A DNA stretch of 64,000 nucleotides from Hymenopus coronatus (GCA_030762935.1 CM060881.1:96522001-96586000), one strand, 5' to 3'; positions 34,753 through 46,685 are shown, counted from the stretch's first letter. Notes: a model not told the origin generated them from the sequence alone. Numbers and translations: made by a program.

Positions 34753-35464
34753 ACACAGGATAGACCATTTAATTTGAGAATTGTAGAATATCTTCAAAAC
34801 TAAGCGATGCAGAAAGCAACGTCTTGAATAAAACTTGCTTGATGTAATGGAGGAAAGTAATTGCCATTTATTGGATTTTCATTTGAGAAGGTTTGGATGG
34901 TAATTTGAGAGTCAATGTAGGTTTTGGTTTCCTTTTAGCTTCATTATGAAAAAATAAACAACTTTTGTTTAAACCATCTTCTTGAACAGACAATTAAACA
35001 TTGATGGAAGGTAGATAAACAGAGTACTACCACTGCACGGGTATTGTACAGTATTATTTCATAAACATCAACCATCGTCCCTTAGTGTAACAAATGCCCT
35101 TCTACCTCAATACATTTCTGAACTCGATTGCCATGTCCCTAAAAGCGTGTCTCTTCCAATACTGGCACAAGCATTTCGTATACGTGTGTATGGAGACTCA
35201 ACATAAGTCCGGTCTACACCAGTAAAAGAATCCTGTAAAAGAAAATAATTTAACGAAAAGTGTTAATTTATGATGAGAAATAAGGAAACAAAATAAAAAA
35301 TGTTGGTTCCCATTAAAAAACGTACCTTGATCTTCAAATTACCATTTAAATATTCTCCATTAAAACACAACATATGACACTTATTTCCACCATTACCTTA
35401 AGCAACTTTTATTCAAGACGTTTCTTTCTACAACGCTCTACAAGTTAAATGGTCCACCCTGCAT
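34753..35464 (-). mobile_element. Decayed TIR DNA transposon with transposase tail
   Basis: Long terminal inverted repeats. The left end reads caggatagaccatttaattt from 34756, and the right end (35401-35461, read on the minus strand) starts cagggtggaccatttaactt. Both continue to acgtcttgaataaaa, the left arm with an extra ~25 bases. The interior on the minus strand (about 35215-35085) encodes 'RIRNACASIGRDTLLGTWQ' and, in another frame, 'NRVQKCIEVEGHLLH' followed by a stop. That is the C-terminal signature of a Tc1/Tc3-like DDE transposase family common in arthropods. The catalytic part is gone. Family naming is inference. Confidence 0.6.
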
Positions 35465-36095
35465 ATTCACGGAAATACCGTTTCAAAATATATGTGCAGT
35501 TCTTTCACGGTCAGCCTGTCTTGTCAAGTTTTACGTACTCCCTAGAACTAAAAACGCTCTCATCTGTTGTTTTAAGCGTATAAGCTACGCTACCGTTTAT
35601 AAGGATGATAAAAACCTTGGTATGAACCAGTGGCGCTAAAAGCTGCAGAGAGCGACAAAGATTCCTCGCATGCAAGACCGCCTTGATTCAATAACCGTAA
35701 CGAAGCCGGGCGAATAATGAAAACGATTAGCAAGCTCGTTATACAATTTTCTGTCGCGTTTCTCACGCTCTTTTGCGGGACGCCCCCGTTCAGCATTCCC
35801 ACTTCTTTGCCGCCCACCGTAAACAATGATGCAACATCAAAAAATACTGTTTTCACCGGATAAATTAGCGCCGCTTTCCTGATGCAATGAGATGTCACTT
35901 TAAACAACTGATGTACTGCTTGCGAAATGAAGCTGCTAAGGGGGAGATTGATGGAGTAATATTGCATAAGGTTAGAAAAAAATGGCTAATTATTAGCGAG
36001 ATGCACTGTTACCCGCATTCGAGAAGTCCGCTTTCAAATCCCGCGGATTATTAGTTTTTAAATTTCTCTAGCACGTATGTATATTCTATATATAA
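35465..36095. other. Anonymous, GC-richer, one 125-codon frame
   Basis: A minus-strand frame at 35590-35967 is the longest non-repeat frame near here, but I recognise no domain, and no splice or promoter context supports it. A ttcaaatcccgc word at 36033-36044 resembles a B box and may be a SINE remnant. Confidence 0.3.
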
Positions 36096-36097
36096 TA

Positions 36098-36895
36098 GAC
36101 ACCGAGTTTTCACCGGAAATACATCTTTAGGTTTCCCTCAATCCCAAAACAAACAAACAACACATTTTTATAAACAGTACGTGTGTGTATGTGTGTGTTC
36201 GTATTTGTGCGTGTTTGTCTGTTGCCAGCATAACCCAAAATGTAAGGTTGGTTGATGAAATACCAAACTTCGTAATTAACTTAAGTATCAACCAAAGATG
36301 CGATACTAAGAATTCAAAAAAAAAAAAAATCCCACACCACAAACTATCCTTAAATGGTAAATGTTTCAAAAATATTGATTTTTTCACACATATCTCTATG
36401 ATTTTGATTAAAATACCGTATATTAAAGATATTTACATTATAACTTATGAATAACTAGCAAACCGTAAGAGATAGATAAAACCTTACTACACAAAACATG
36501 TAGATCTGGTTAAAACACACAATTTATGTCACAATAAATACCACCTTTCTAGAATTAACCGTTGCCAAGATATTCATTGTTATTGGTTTCAATTTTAAAC
36601 TGGAAAACTTTACTCAAACGGTAAGTTTCATTTCATGTCCTTTTGTTTTACACTTGGACATGGAAAGGGAACCGAATTTCAATTGCTTCACATAGCAACC
36701 AGCTTTTAAAAGATTTGACTATCATTTTAGCCTAGTATATTCTCATATATCCCTCCGACTTAGAAGGAAGCAAGTAGTAATAAAATATTTGCTAATGTTG
36801 ATTCTTGTTGATTAATGTTGATAACCTCGATTAGCACGATATAAATAACAGAACAGTATGCAGAACAGTAGAGAAAAGCATGAGAATGAAACACA
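36098..36895 (-). mobile_element. Family A copy, hairpin decayed
   Basis: Starts with 'gttttcaccggaaatacatc' and 'ggtttccctcaatccc', with a TG tract at 36181-36198. The 5' end is 'gtagagaaaagcatgagaatgaaacac'. The outer 3' hairpin is not recognisable. Confidence 0.75.
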
Positions 36896-37574
36896 ATACT
36901 GGTTGGATATTTAATGGCAGCAAAATTCCACCTTAGGGTTTAAACAATAGTAAAATAAAAGTAGATGGTAAAATAAATACTCTGTTTTGTTTTTTAGCTC
37001 TGGATAAATGACAAACAAAGAAACAGTAGATGGGTGGCGCCCTGATATCACCTGCCCGGCACATGAAGGAGCAGAGATACACACAAGGAAATTAATATGC
37101 CTCTAAATTATTATTCATTTAAAAGAGGATTTTAAATTTAACTTCACTCACCTTAACCATTTTAACTAATTTATCATGCATAATTGAAATTAGTCAAATT
37201 AATCTAAAATTAATTTAATTGTTGTGATCGAAAGTAAAGCACGGTTATTATACTAAAAAAGAAATTTTATTTAAATAAAAATCTTTCATTATTTTAAATG
37301 TAAGTTTTAAAAAACTATTTGAGTAGAGCACTAAGGCCTCTGTAGCTATGTGTGGATGTTCCTATCTGCCCTTATGTATGAAAAGAGAGTTACATTTGCC
37401 TACACCAAGGCCTCTGTGGACACATGTTGAAGCAATATCGATATGGTACAGGGATGAAACCTAGAAGACTAAGATTCTGCCACACACCGAGCTACGAGGC
37501 GTCTTCAAAAGATAAGTCACGCTTTGACCACCTAGTTAAATTGATGTAAAGCGATGTAAATAAATAGGATACAT
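36896..37574. other. Anonymous AT-rich DNA
   Basis: No feature recognised. Confidence 0.4.
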
Positions 37575-37895
37575 ATATATCTCCTATTGAAGAGCCATTT
37601 TTAAAAAAAGCAAAATTTTCGAAAAATTTTCCATGTAGTTTGTGGTGGGGGAATTTTCTTGAAAATCTTTATGTCGCATCCTTGGAAGATGTTAAATCTA
37701 AATACCAAGTTTGGTATTTAACGGTCCTTTCGTTTTTGAGCTATACTGTCTACAGACACGGACCTTTTTCTAAAAATTGTTTTCGGACTCAGGGGACTCC
37801 AAAACTTATATTCCCTGTGAAATCTCTACATCGAATTTTTGGGTGGAATACAACACCTTCTCTATCCCATATGTACATTGTAAAAGAGAGAAGAC
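37575..37895 (+). mobile_element. Family A 3' third
   Basis: From 'aagagccatttttaaaaaaa' to the hairpin remnant 'ccttctctatcccatatgtacattgtaaaagag'. An open frame of 100 codons crosses it (37640-37942), the sense-strand frame that recurs in other copies. Confidence 0.75.
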
Positions 37896-38420
37896 AAAAA
37901 CACATATTCAGAGTGGGCGGGAATCGAATCCAGGACCTATGAAAGGGAGTCTCACACACCGTAATCTCCAAATTACGATAAGAGAGTCATTTAGAAGGTG
38001 TTTATTACTAAGCGATGCATTAAACTTCCATGCTGTTATCCACCGGAAACTAGTCTGGAGTGTTGTGTTGTCCGGCCACCCGCAAAGTTCCGATTATCCT
38101 AGAACATCCGCCGTGCGTCGCTTAGAGGGGACCATGAGCAGCCGACAAGCCAATTGTCTCTATTATCTTCCTGGAGGGGGGGGGAGAGGGTCCATGGGTT
38201 CCTGCGTTCCCCCTGCCACGTGTGCCAGCATCAAGTGCTGTGTTCGTGCAGGTGCTGTATTCATCAAATGCTCTCTACAGTAGGGACCTCTTGATTTGCT
38301 CATTTTATGTGAGGGACAATACAACCTCACTGTTAAAACAAGAACCACATAAGGTTATCCATCCTACAAACCTTAGGATTTTATCTTACTGAAATTTGTA
38401 ACAGTTATTATACACAATAA
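37896..38420. other. GC-richer unassigned segment
   Basis: Contains a minus-strand B-box-like word (gggaatcgaatccagg at 37919-37934), a run of ggggggggg near 38176, and a long frame (to 38283, +) that starts inside the family A copy. Its GC content differs from the surroundings. I cannot assign it; a foreign insertion or a remnant of a larger repeat are both possible. Confidence 0.35.
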
Positions 38421-38595
38421 TAGTGGTCGAGTGGTCAGCGAACTGACTTCTCACTCGGAGATGCCGGGCTCAATCCCCGGCTGGGGCGAGTAATTCTTCT
38501 TTAACCAGAACTATTCGCTATCCCCCACAGAGTCTGGAAGTATACATGTGGGAGTGACTATGTATGTGTGTGTATGAGGAAATAAAATTATTTAA
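38421..38595 (+). mobile_element. SINE5-like tRNA-derived element
   Basis: A-box-like tggtcgagtggtcagcg at about 38423-38440 and B-box-like gccgggctcaatccccggc at 38463-38481. The stem around the B box pairs perfectly (gccgg/ccggc). A TG-rich then A-rich tail ends near 38595. Only one copy in the window. Confidence 0.55.
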
Positions 38596-38825
38596 ACACA
38601 ATGTAAAGAACATACAGACAACGAGTTGCAGTAGCGCTGTAGGTGGCAGTTGCCAACCGCATACATTATAATTATCGCACACTACTTAGTTGGCTGTGAA
38701 ACACGAAACATAAACAATATGGCCCCCGATCTGACTTTAGATGTTAAAGGGGGCTATATAAATCAAACAATGAAAAAATCTTATTGCTTTCATATTAAAG
38801 ATGCAAAACGAAGCAAAAAGTTGTA

Positions 38826-39165
38826 TGCGGTGAACTCACATGACCTTCCCTAACCACTGTTGTTATATCTTTGCAACAAGTTGGTTTAAGCCCGTCTGGG
38901 TAGTGTGGTGGTAGCGTATCTGCCTCACATTCAAAAGGTCGTGAGTTCGAATCTCGCTTAGGGTGAGTTACCCGAATAAGGTTTTTTTTCGGGGTTTTCC
39001 CTTATCTTGAGAAGACGAATGTCGAGTAACTTTAAGCTCCACGGACCCCGAGATCATTTGAGCATCATTTCACCAATTTCATTCATCGTCCGATATGACC
39101 AACCAGGTTAAAGGACATTAAACTACAAAAAAGTTGGTTTTACAGAAGCTTACAGTAGTGGAATT
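38826..39165 (+). mobile_element. Family A 5' end, split by SINE2
   Basis: 'gcggtgaactcacatgacct' and 'tatctttgcaacaag' before the SINE2, 'ttacagaagcttac' after it. This matches the family order 'ctctgcaacaa...gttacaagcttattc'. Confidence 0.5.
38888..39130 (+). mobile_element. SINE2 copy with 10-bp target-site duplication
   Basis: Plus-strand copy: A-box-like tagtgtggtggtagcg from 38901, B box gtgagttcgaatctcgc at 38941-38957, the body shared with 12.5 and 42.5 kb, and a short A-rich tail (actacaaaa). Flanks aagttggttt at 38878-38887 and 39131-39140 are identical. It is the best-preserved SINE2 in the window. Confidence 0.9.
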
Positions 39166-39540
39166 TGTGGGTTTTGATGGTCTGTTATCGAGAAGTCTCG
39201 CGTTGTGGCACCTCTTGTAGCAGGTTTGGGAAGTGCAATTATAACAGATTTTAGGGAATTAGCTTTAACACTAAGTTACGCCCCACGTAGTAGTTGAGTT
39301 GACCTTCCTGTTGTATACGTTGATTTTAATTTGGCATTTGTGACGGAAGTACACTTTTCTGTTGTACGTGGTTCAGACTTCCGCTATATTTTTAGTAGTA
39401 GTCTAGTGTATTTAGGAAATGGTGAAATAACCTTTATAAGGTAAGATAATGCACAATTGCACCAATAGATATTCTGTGATGTTAAATAAAATTTAATTGT
39501 AAAAATGTGGACTATATTTTCATTCAGACTTCCACTTCTG
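39166..39540. other. Anonymous DNA
   Basis: Nothing recognised. Confidence 0.4.
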
Positions 39541-39855
39541 TTCTTTACTTTCTCTGCTATTTATTTATCCTAATTCATGAAGTAAGTATTCCATCCAAAA
39601 ATAGTCGAAAATGACTACACAAGAAGTGTAGATCTTTTTGAAGTTACAAATAACTTTTTGTACAATAATCCATTTCCGAGTTATCAATATTAATTGGCTT
39701 AAATTGTTCAATACTTTTGTTATTCTTTAAAAGTATTTTTAATATTCAGCTGTTTCTCACGATTGCTGGAAAGAGTAGGCAGGTATACAGTTTTATGGCC
39801 AGTACGTAGCTTCTAGATCTAAAAACATTTGACTATCGCTATTCCCATTAGAATA
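39541..39855 (-). mobile_element. Family A copy, strongly deleted
   Basis: The 3' end 'tactttctctgctatttatt' is joined by a deletion of about 400 bp to 'caagaagtgtagatcttttt', then 'gaccatcgctatt'-like sequence 'catttgactatcgctattcc'. The 5' end is missing. Confidence 0.6.
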
Positions 39856-40124
39856 GGATACAATCGGAGGGGGTTGGACACCAAGCCTTGTACCCACGCT
39901 GGAACCAGACGTATAAAAATGACAGGGTCTCTACAGTTTCCAGACAGAAGTACTCCTAAAGTCGGACAGAGACCGGTGCTCTTGCCTCACATAGGGTCCA
40001 ATGTTACCGCCAGGCAACCAGCAAAGTCGAGGGACGGAGGTACTCACTTTGAGGCATCCCTATTCCCTGCCAATCAGCACCGAGCACCATCGCTGACTCT
40101 TCCAACCCTAAAAGAAACCAACAG
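39856..40124. other. GC-richer segment left of SINE3
   Basis: Contains 'gacagggtctctacagtttc' and 'caatgttaccgccaggcaac'. It may be the body of the tRNA-headed element at 40.1-40.3 kb, since that element's head is on the right, but no second copy is present to prove it. Confidence 0.35.
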
Positions 40125-40300
40125 GATGAACTGAAAATCGAAACGATATGGAAAGACAGGAAATTCGGGGGTGAAAGTAATCTCCAGTAACCAGTAACCA
40201 CCAGAAAACCCAGCAGGCTGGCCACAGGAATAGAACCCGCGACTTCCCGAATGTGGTCCACAGACGAAACCGTCTAAGCCATTCCACCCTGCTTCCATTA
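40125..40300 (-). mobile_element. SINE3, tRNA-derived
   Basis: On the minus strand: gtggaatggcttagacgg (A box) at about 40274-40291, then cgcgggttctattcctgtgg (B box) at about 40224-40243. Downstream 'ggttactggttactggagat' contains a short tandem duplication. Single copy in this window; boundaries uncertain on the left. Confidence 0.6.
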
Positions 40301-40355
40301 CATATATGATGAAACTGTCTGCAGATATTTATCACAATTGAAATGATGTAGATGG

Positions 40356-41202
40356 GAAAAAATCGGATGTGTTAACTCACATGACTTTCTCTAACTCCTC
40401 AACAAACTTCTTACAAAAGGTTATTCTTCTTTCTACACAATGCTAATCGAGATAAGTATAATTAGTAGAATGTTATTATTTAGTTCCTTATAAGTAGAAG
40501 GGAACTAAAGGAATGCACTAAGCTAAAGTGAAAGTAAATGTTTTAACTGTCGCTGTGCGATTGTAAATGCAAATCGCTTCTTTGCTTGGCCAGGAGTAGA
40601 ACAAAAAAGGACACTTCCGGTCTGAGTAAAGAATAAGTACTTTACACTTGAAACCAATAACAAGGAATATCCCGGAAACGGTTACCTCCACAACAAACGT
40701 AAAGGGCATAAATTGTGTGTTTTGGCAAGATCTACATTTTTTATGTAGTAAGTTTTTATCTATCTTTTATGGTATACCAGTTATTCAAAATTCAAAATTC
40801 TAAATTCGTCTAGAATAAAGATGTCTTCAGAAGCTATTCCCAGAAAACTCAAGATATACATTTTGTTTTTCATGTAAATATCTTTAATATACGATATATT
40901 AATCTAAATCGTTAGAGCCATTTTTGAGAAAATCAATATTTTCGAAAATTCTTCCATTTAAAGGGTAGTTAGGGGTGGGGGATTTTCTTGAAAATCTTCG
41001 TGTTGCATCCTTGGAAGTTACTAAACCTAAATACCACATTTTGAGCTATGTTGTCCACAGTCTCACACACGAACCTTATTCTAAAAAGTTTTTTTCGGAC
41101 TCAGGAAAGAAAAAAAATATTTCCGGTGAAATCTAGATATCGAATTTTTGCGTGGAATACAATGCCTTCTTTATAGTACATGTAGAGAAAGTAAAAGTAG
41201 TA
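40356..41202 (+). mobile_element. Family A copy, full length
   Basis: 5' end aaaaatcggatgtgttaactcacatgactttctctaac, recognisable in pieces from 40358. 3' end 'ccttctttatagtacatgtagagaaagtaaaa', where the hairpin has lost its centre. The 'cacacacgaacctt' CA tract is shortened (41071-41084). Confidence 0.85.
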
Positions 41203-41214
41203 AGAAAATAGAGT

Positions 41215-41280
41215 TTGCATACCTAGTCGCTAATAAACAATAGAGAGTTAAAGAAAATAATGTGAATGCAACACATATGT
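41215..41280 (-). mobile_element. Family A 5' end fragment
   Basis: 'gctaataaacaatagagagtt' and 'ataatgtgaatgcaacacat', the reverse complement of a family A 5' end, lying a few bases beyond a complete plus-strand copy, as at 29.95 kb. Confidence 0.6.
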
Positions 41281-41735
41281 TATGTTGTTATGCGCTGTGG
41301 CTAAAAGCAGTCGAGTGAGACACCCGTTATAAGTCAGTCCACTCCGACTCCAAATAAACTCGGCGTCGAAGTTCGACTTGTGTGGGCCCCCAAGGAAGGG
41401 TTTTGCAAGTCACATAGGCAGAGGTCAAGAAGTAATTAGTGGCGTATGTACAGCACGCAGTTCAGAGGAAGCAGGCCGGCACAGATTTCCTAATGAACAT
41501 CAATGCCCGACGTTAAATTGACCAAAGGATTGTTTTGCTCTCCGATTGAATATGTAAATATCGGCAAGAGGCGGCGCTTGTTACAAAAATTACCCGCATC
41601 CGTTCCTTGATTTCTCTTCAGTGGCGTACCAGTCTGAGACCCTTGAGAAACTGTCAAACTGCATTCTATGTCAAGAAGGTTTTAAAACTTGGAATAATCC
41701 TACGTCATTATGTATCCAGGGTGGAGAAGTTATTG
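41281..41735. other. Anonymous, GC-moderate DNA
   Basis: No gene or repeat recognised despite a composition richer in GC than the neighbours. Confidence 0.4.
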
Positions 41736-42840
41736 TTAAAAATATGATGTTTCGTTAGTGTTACGCAAGGAAGCTATTCTTACGAAAGAATATTCTTTTA
41801 TATACATCATGCAAATCCAGATAAACAGCAGAAATTGACCTATTATTTTCTTCCTTGTCAGCATAGGAAAACAAGGAAATACACTAAACTAAAGCGATAT
41901 TCAAATGTCTCAAATTATGTCACTATACGATTGTCATTGACATTTGCTTCTTTGCATGGCCAGGAGTAAAACAAAGAAACGCGGACGACATCCTGTTTGA
42001 GAAAGGTATAAGTGTTTTAAAACTGAAACAAATAACAAGGAATATCTTAGCAATGTTTAGCTCTAGAAATAAATTAATAAATTGTGTGTTTTAACAACAT
42101 CTACATTTTTGAGGTTTAAGTTTTTGTCTATTTCTTACAGTGTAGGCAAAAATAATCTAAAATGCAAATGTCATCGGAGGATATTTCCAGAAAATTCAAC
42201 ATATACATTTTGTTTGTCATAAAAAAGGGTTAAACATTTGGTGTTTTAATTAAAATCGTCACAGCCAATTTTGATAAAATCAGATTTTCGAAAAATGTTC
42301 CGTGTAAAGTGTGGTTTGGAGCTGGTGATGTTTTTAGAAAGCGTTCGTGCTGCATCCTTGGCAGATGCTGAGCTTAAATTGAGTTTGGTTGAGTTTTATC
42401 CTACTTTGTTTCTTTTTGTAGCTTAATGTCCTTTAGCCTGGTAGGTCATATTGGACGATGAATGAAATAAATTGGAGAAATGATGCTCAAATGATCTCGA
42501 GTCCATGGAGTTTAAAGATACTAGACATACGTGTTCTCAGGATTAGGAAAAAATCTCGGAAAAAAAAAAAAAAAAACTTATCCGGGTAGCTCAGCCTAAA
42601 CGAGATTCAAACTCGCGACCTGTTGAATGTGAGGCTGACACGCTACCACCACACTACCCAGGAGGGCTTATCTGATTTTTCTTTTTTAAGTTATGGTGTT
42701 TACTTATGTATCTTTTTCTAAAAATTCTTTTCTTGGATTCGGAAACCTCAAAATATATATTTTTGGTGAAATCTCGAATTCAATTATTGGGGGAACTCAA
42801 TACCTCCTCTAACTACTATGTACATAGTACAAAAAAATGT
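41736..42840 (+). mobile_element. Family A copy split by SINE2
   Basis: 5' end degraded ('gatgtttcgttagtgttacgc'), central blocks clear. The SINE2 at 42401-42668 interrupts the 'ggtattttaccgac...cgtttttgagttat' region. The 3' end 'acctcctctaactactatgtacatagtacaaaaaa' lacks the last hairpin arm. Confidence 0.8.
42401..42668 (-). mobile_element. SINE2 copy inside family A
   Basis: Minus orientation. The B-box region is the complement of gagattcaaactcgcgacc (42602-42620). The left poly(T)-rich tail is 'ttgtttctttttgtagc'. It contains an A16 run at 42560-42576. The target-site duplication is short at best (ttatc-like on both sides). Confidence 0.8.
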
Positions 42841-43229
42841 AAGGTCACATCCAGAATCACAATGAATGTGAACACCAACGCAAGAAATTACACTTTCATT
42901 ATTCCAAAAGTCCACAACTTGGCCATTTATTAATTATCTACCAGATGGTATAGAAATGTGATTACTACGCAACCACGGCTATCTATCCTGTAGATAATGA
43001 TTCATGCGTATCAAGATCAGGAGCTGAAATGATGTTACACGAAACTGCAAAAACAAAAAACTCAAGCAATTCAAATAACCAAATAGTAAAGTATAGTTCT
43101 AAAAACTGATTTTTCAGTAGAGAATATTTCCAAATGTGCAAGAATTTGTATCCAAAACTTTTAATATTTTATAAAACATACCATTTTATTGAATTTTATA
43201 GACACTTATTGAGCTGGTTTTGTATACGG

Positions 43230-44060
43230 CAACATTTGAAAAATAACTTATGTATGAACTCGCATGACTTTCTCTACTCACTCTTGGACAAAATATTTTT
43301 AAAAACACTTATTATTCTGCTTCACATGTTGATTGAGATAAACGTTTGAAAAATAATGTCTTATTTTCCTGTCGAGAGTACCAAAACCCAACCAAAGGAT
43401 ATAAAGAATAAAGACTGCATCTTGAGAGAATGATAAGAAATGTAAAAGCAAATTAATACCAAGGAATATCTCGGAAATGGTGGAATCTACAATAAAAAGA
43501 AAACAAATGTATTCGACAAAAATCATGTACTTAACGAGATATTTGTTCTGTGTAGTAAGATTTTGTCTATTATCTTATGGTTATTAGTTATGCAAGTCAT
43601 CCGGAGTGAAGAGTACTTCAGAGGTTATTCCCAGAAAATTAACTATATGCATTTCATTTGTCATAATTTTTTTGTTTTGGTCATATCGGACATGAAAATG
43701 TTTTATTTAAGGATAAATGCATCTAAATGGCATTGAGGGCCTACAGTATAACGTGGAATCAAAACTGTGATGAGTTAAATTATGCCCCAGAGAGGGTCAC
43801 TCGTCCAAGCTCAAAGCTGCTCAACTCGAAGGTCGATCGCAAGGAATATCCTCACTTAATCTCACCTGATGAAACTGCCCTAATCATATGGCATTTTAAC
43901 ATATAGCATCAGCGCCATTTTTGAGAAAATCAAAAATTCCTGTGTAAAAGGCACGTGGATTTTCTTCAAATTCTCGTGTTGCATCCTGAGAGTTTATAAG
44001 TTCCAATAGCTTCTAATAGTTTTCGTTTTTTGAACTATGCTGTTCACAGATAAATTAAAT
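43230..44060 (+). mobile_element. Family A copy with an unknown insertion
   Basis: 5' end 'ttatgtatgaactcgcatgactttctctac', then central blocks. Family sequence is interrupted at about 43670-43890 by roughly 220 bp that no other copy has (tttggtcatatcggacatg...gatgaaactgcccta). It resumes at 'atggcattttaacatatag' and stops near 'tgctgttcacagat'. Confidence 0.75.
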
Positions 44061-44985
44061 TGCTGAAGCAAAATACTTATCTGTCAAATTAATTGTTTTT
44101 TCAAGTTTTTGAAGTAAAAACCAAAGGACAATAGAAGGGAAATGATCTCTATTTGAAGGAATATTTAATACAATCAAATTTTTCGGCCAGTCAGAAGTTA
44201 TTATTGATAAATTGGTATTATTATTGTAGTAAACATCGCAGTAAGGCCACAACTTAATTTTGTTCTAATTTCTTGATCTAAAACTGGAGGGCAAAATATT
44301 AGATTTTGACCAATCTTATTGTTTGCCTCTCATGCCTATAGCCATTAATTCATCTACATGAACATAAATGCACACAAAAAAAGGGACAAATATCAGAGAT
44401 TATTCCTAAGATTATAATGACTTTCACTGTGGACTGCATGTACTGCATTCCGAGTCCGAGGAACACGCCCCCTATACTCACGGTTCTGGTATTATAAGCA
44501 CATAAGTTGATACTATTTATTTTGGCGATATCTGCTAAATGGGCCAATTAACAAGAGGTTTCTTATAAACCGGAGTATGTTACCAATTTTGTTTGCGGAT
44601 TACCTTTATCCAAGTTTCCCAACGGTCTTTCTAAGTAAGTTTACCACTGAAAAACCACTTAAATAAATTCACTAACCTATGTATTGAAACACATTTCTCT
44701 TTCCTTGTTTATGCTTCTGCTATTCGAGAAACGACAACCAAACAGAACACACGTATATAATGGTGACATACTGGTTTAAAACCTACAGTCCAAATGTACT
44801 GTTTAATTCACATTTAACATCACAAAATCTTATTTTGGGTGCCCATTTAACCCACAGAAGTATAGAATCAAAATATGGTGGCTTGACAAAAACGTGCTTC
44901 ACCAACCACAATGCATAAGAATAGGGCATTTCCAATCTATTCTCTCTATATACGTGTGATACACACACAGCACACGTAGGTCTGT
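44061..44985. other. Anonymous DNA
   Basis: Nothing recognised. Confidence 0.4.
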
Positions 44986-44989
44986 TTTG

Positions 44990-45095
44990 TGTACGAGTAG
45001 ATATCTAAAATAGGTATATTTGCAGAGAAATCTCGATATTGATGTTTTGTGTAGTACAAAACTTCCCTCATTATATAGCGGAGAAATTAAAATTA
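44990..45095 (+). mobile_element. Family A 3' end fragment
   Basis: 'aggtatatttgcagagaaat', 'ctcgatattgatgtt' and 'acttccctcattatatagcg'. Only the last tenth of the element. Confidence 0.5.
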
Positions 45096-45642
45096 ATAGA
45101 AATTTGAAGGCATTGCTATTAATCCTCTATTCATCATTGTTTTAAGGTCATTTCAGTATCTAGGGTTTGAAGCCATAAGTCGTGCGTCATTGATTCAGTT
45201 TCCGTTTCACTCTGTAATTTGAATGAGGAAGATATTTTTTACTTGCATTGTAATTTTCTGAACATCCATCAACAGTCTTCATATGCAGAACTTATCAACC
45301 TGGATCGTGTTCAATTACTTTAAATGCAACAATAACAATGTGAGCAGAATGACGTAATAGCCGGGCGCCAGGCGGTCCGTCACTCACTTGTTTTGTGTCA
45401 GCAGCATGAGTCATGAGTTGAACAGGGTCACTATGACATCAGAGGGTCATCCACTCCACCCCCTCCCCTCACAAACAGAGATTTCTTCTGATTTGTTTCC
45501 TGATTTGCTTACCAACATGGTCTTTTTTAATGATCCGTGGCAAAGGTCTTCGGAGTGTTTTGCCTTTATGGCTCTTGTCTCCCTACCACAACCATTTCCT
45601 TCCTTTATTAAACTATCTAACATTTATTGTTAGTTAAATGTA
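45096..45642. other. Unassigned segment with an 81-codon frame
   Basis: A plus-strand frame at 45388-45633 lies in GC-richer sequence (gccgggcgccaggcggtcc near 45360). No domain recognised and no splice-site pair that I would trust. Confidence 0.3.
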
Positions 45643-46142
45643 AATGAAAAACGGGTGTTCCATTCACATGACTTTCACTATATCTCTGCAACAAATCATT
45701 GTTAAAACGCTAGTCGAGATAAACATTAGCAGAAATGATCTTACTACTTGCTTCCTTGTAAGTAGAATGGAAACAAGCGTATACATTAGTCTAAAGCGAT
45801 AGTCATTTTTTTAAAAGGTAGTTGCAGTTTGGTTGAAATCCATTTCTTTGGAATACCAGGAGTTGACAAATTCAGGTGGTATTTTAAAACTAAAAAAAAA
45901 ATGTATATGAATGAAAAATGAGTTTTAACAGGACCATTTTTTGTGTAATAAGATTTTGTCTATCTCTTAAGACTTATCAGTTATGCAAAATTCAACAAAA
46001 TTACCAATAATAAAAAGATCTCAAAAAATTTAAGATTTGCTTTTATTTGTCATGCAAATATTTTTAATATATGATATTTTAATCAAAACTGTTAGAGCCA
46101 TTTTTGAGAACATCAAAATTCTTGAAATTTTTTCCATGTAAA
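45643..46142 (+). mobile_element. Family A copy, 3' third missing
   Basis: 5' end 'gggtgttccattcacatgac', 'actatatctctgcaacaaat', and central blocks to 'ttttttccatgtaaag', where it stops abruptly. It shares the variant word gtagaatggaaaca with the 46.57 kb fragment only. Confidence 0.8.
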
Positions 46143-46509
46143 GATTCCGTTCAGAATGCTACGGCTGATAAATATTGCATCAATGTTTGCCGAAATTAAT
46201 AAAATAGGTACTTGATAGATTTTAATTTTGCAGGTGAACACTGAAAACAGAAAAATATCCACGACTCAGCAGAAGTGAAGAATGAGCTGCAAAATAAATA
46301 TCACTCGGAATCACCTTTTCAAGAGACGCAACTGAAAGGTTATTATAAATCTCCCATCATCATTATACACGGTCTATCAGAGTTCCTGATTGATAACTGT
46401 GGATTTTGTATGCTACTTTTGAAGACATATCAATAAATTTTTCAAAAAAAATATTAATGCCTTGTTTAAAGGATTATTGCATACTTGTTAAGATTGTTCT
46501 CACAAACCT

Positions 46510-46573
46510 AATAACCTAAAAATTTATGAGATTTTTCATCACTTTATAACTGAGAAAACCAATAGGCAGTCAC
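46510..46573 (+). repeat. Outlying unit of the 85-bp satellite
   Basis: 'tcatcactttataactgaga' and 'aaaaccaataggcagtca' match the second half of the units in the main array to the right, from which it is separated by a family A fragment. Confidence 0.6.
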
Positions 46574-46685
46574 GATAAACATTAGCAGAAATGGTCTTAC
46601 TACTTGCTTCCTTGTAAGTAGAATGGAAACATGGGTGTACATTAGCCTAAAGTGATAGTCAACTTTTTTTAAAACGTGGTTGACA
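46574..46685 (+). mobile_element. Family A fragment within the satellite
   Basis: 'cgataaacattagcagaaat' to 'gtcaacttttttt'. Its closest relative in the window is the copy at 45.72-45.83 kb, judging from shared variants. Confidence 0.7.

Noticed and set aside
35590..35967. 125-codon minus frame as a host gene
   Set aside because: No recognisable domain, no clear splice sites, and no composition pattern beyond slightly higher GC.
37777..38283. Open frame of 168 codons
   Set aside because: It starts inside family A and runs into an unassigned GC-rich block. No family match that I know, and no start or splice context.
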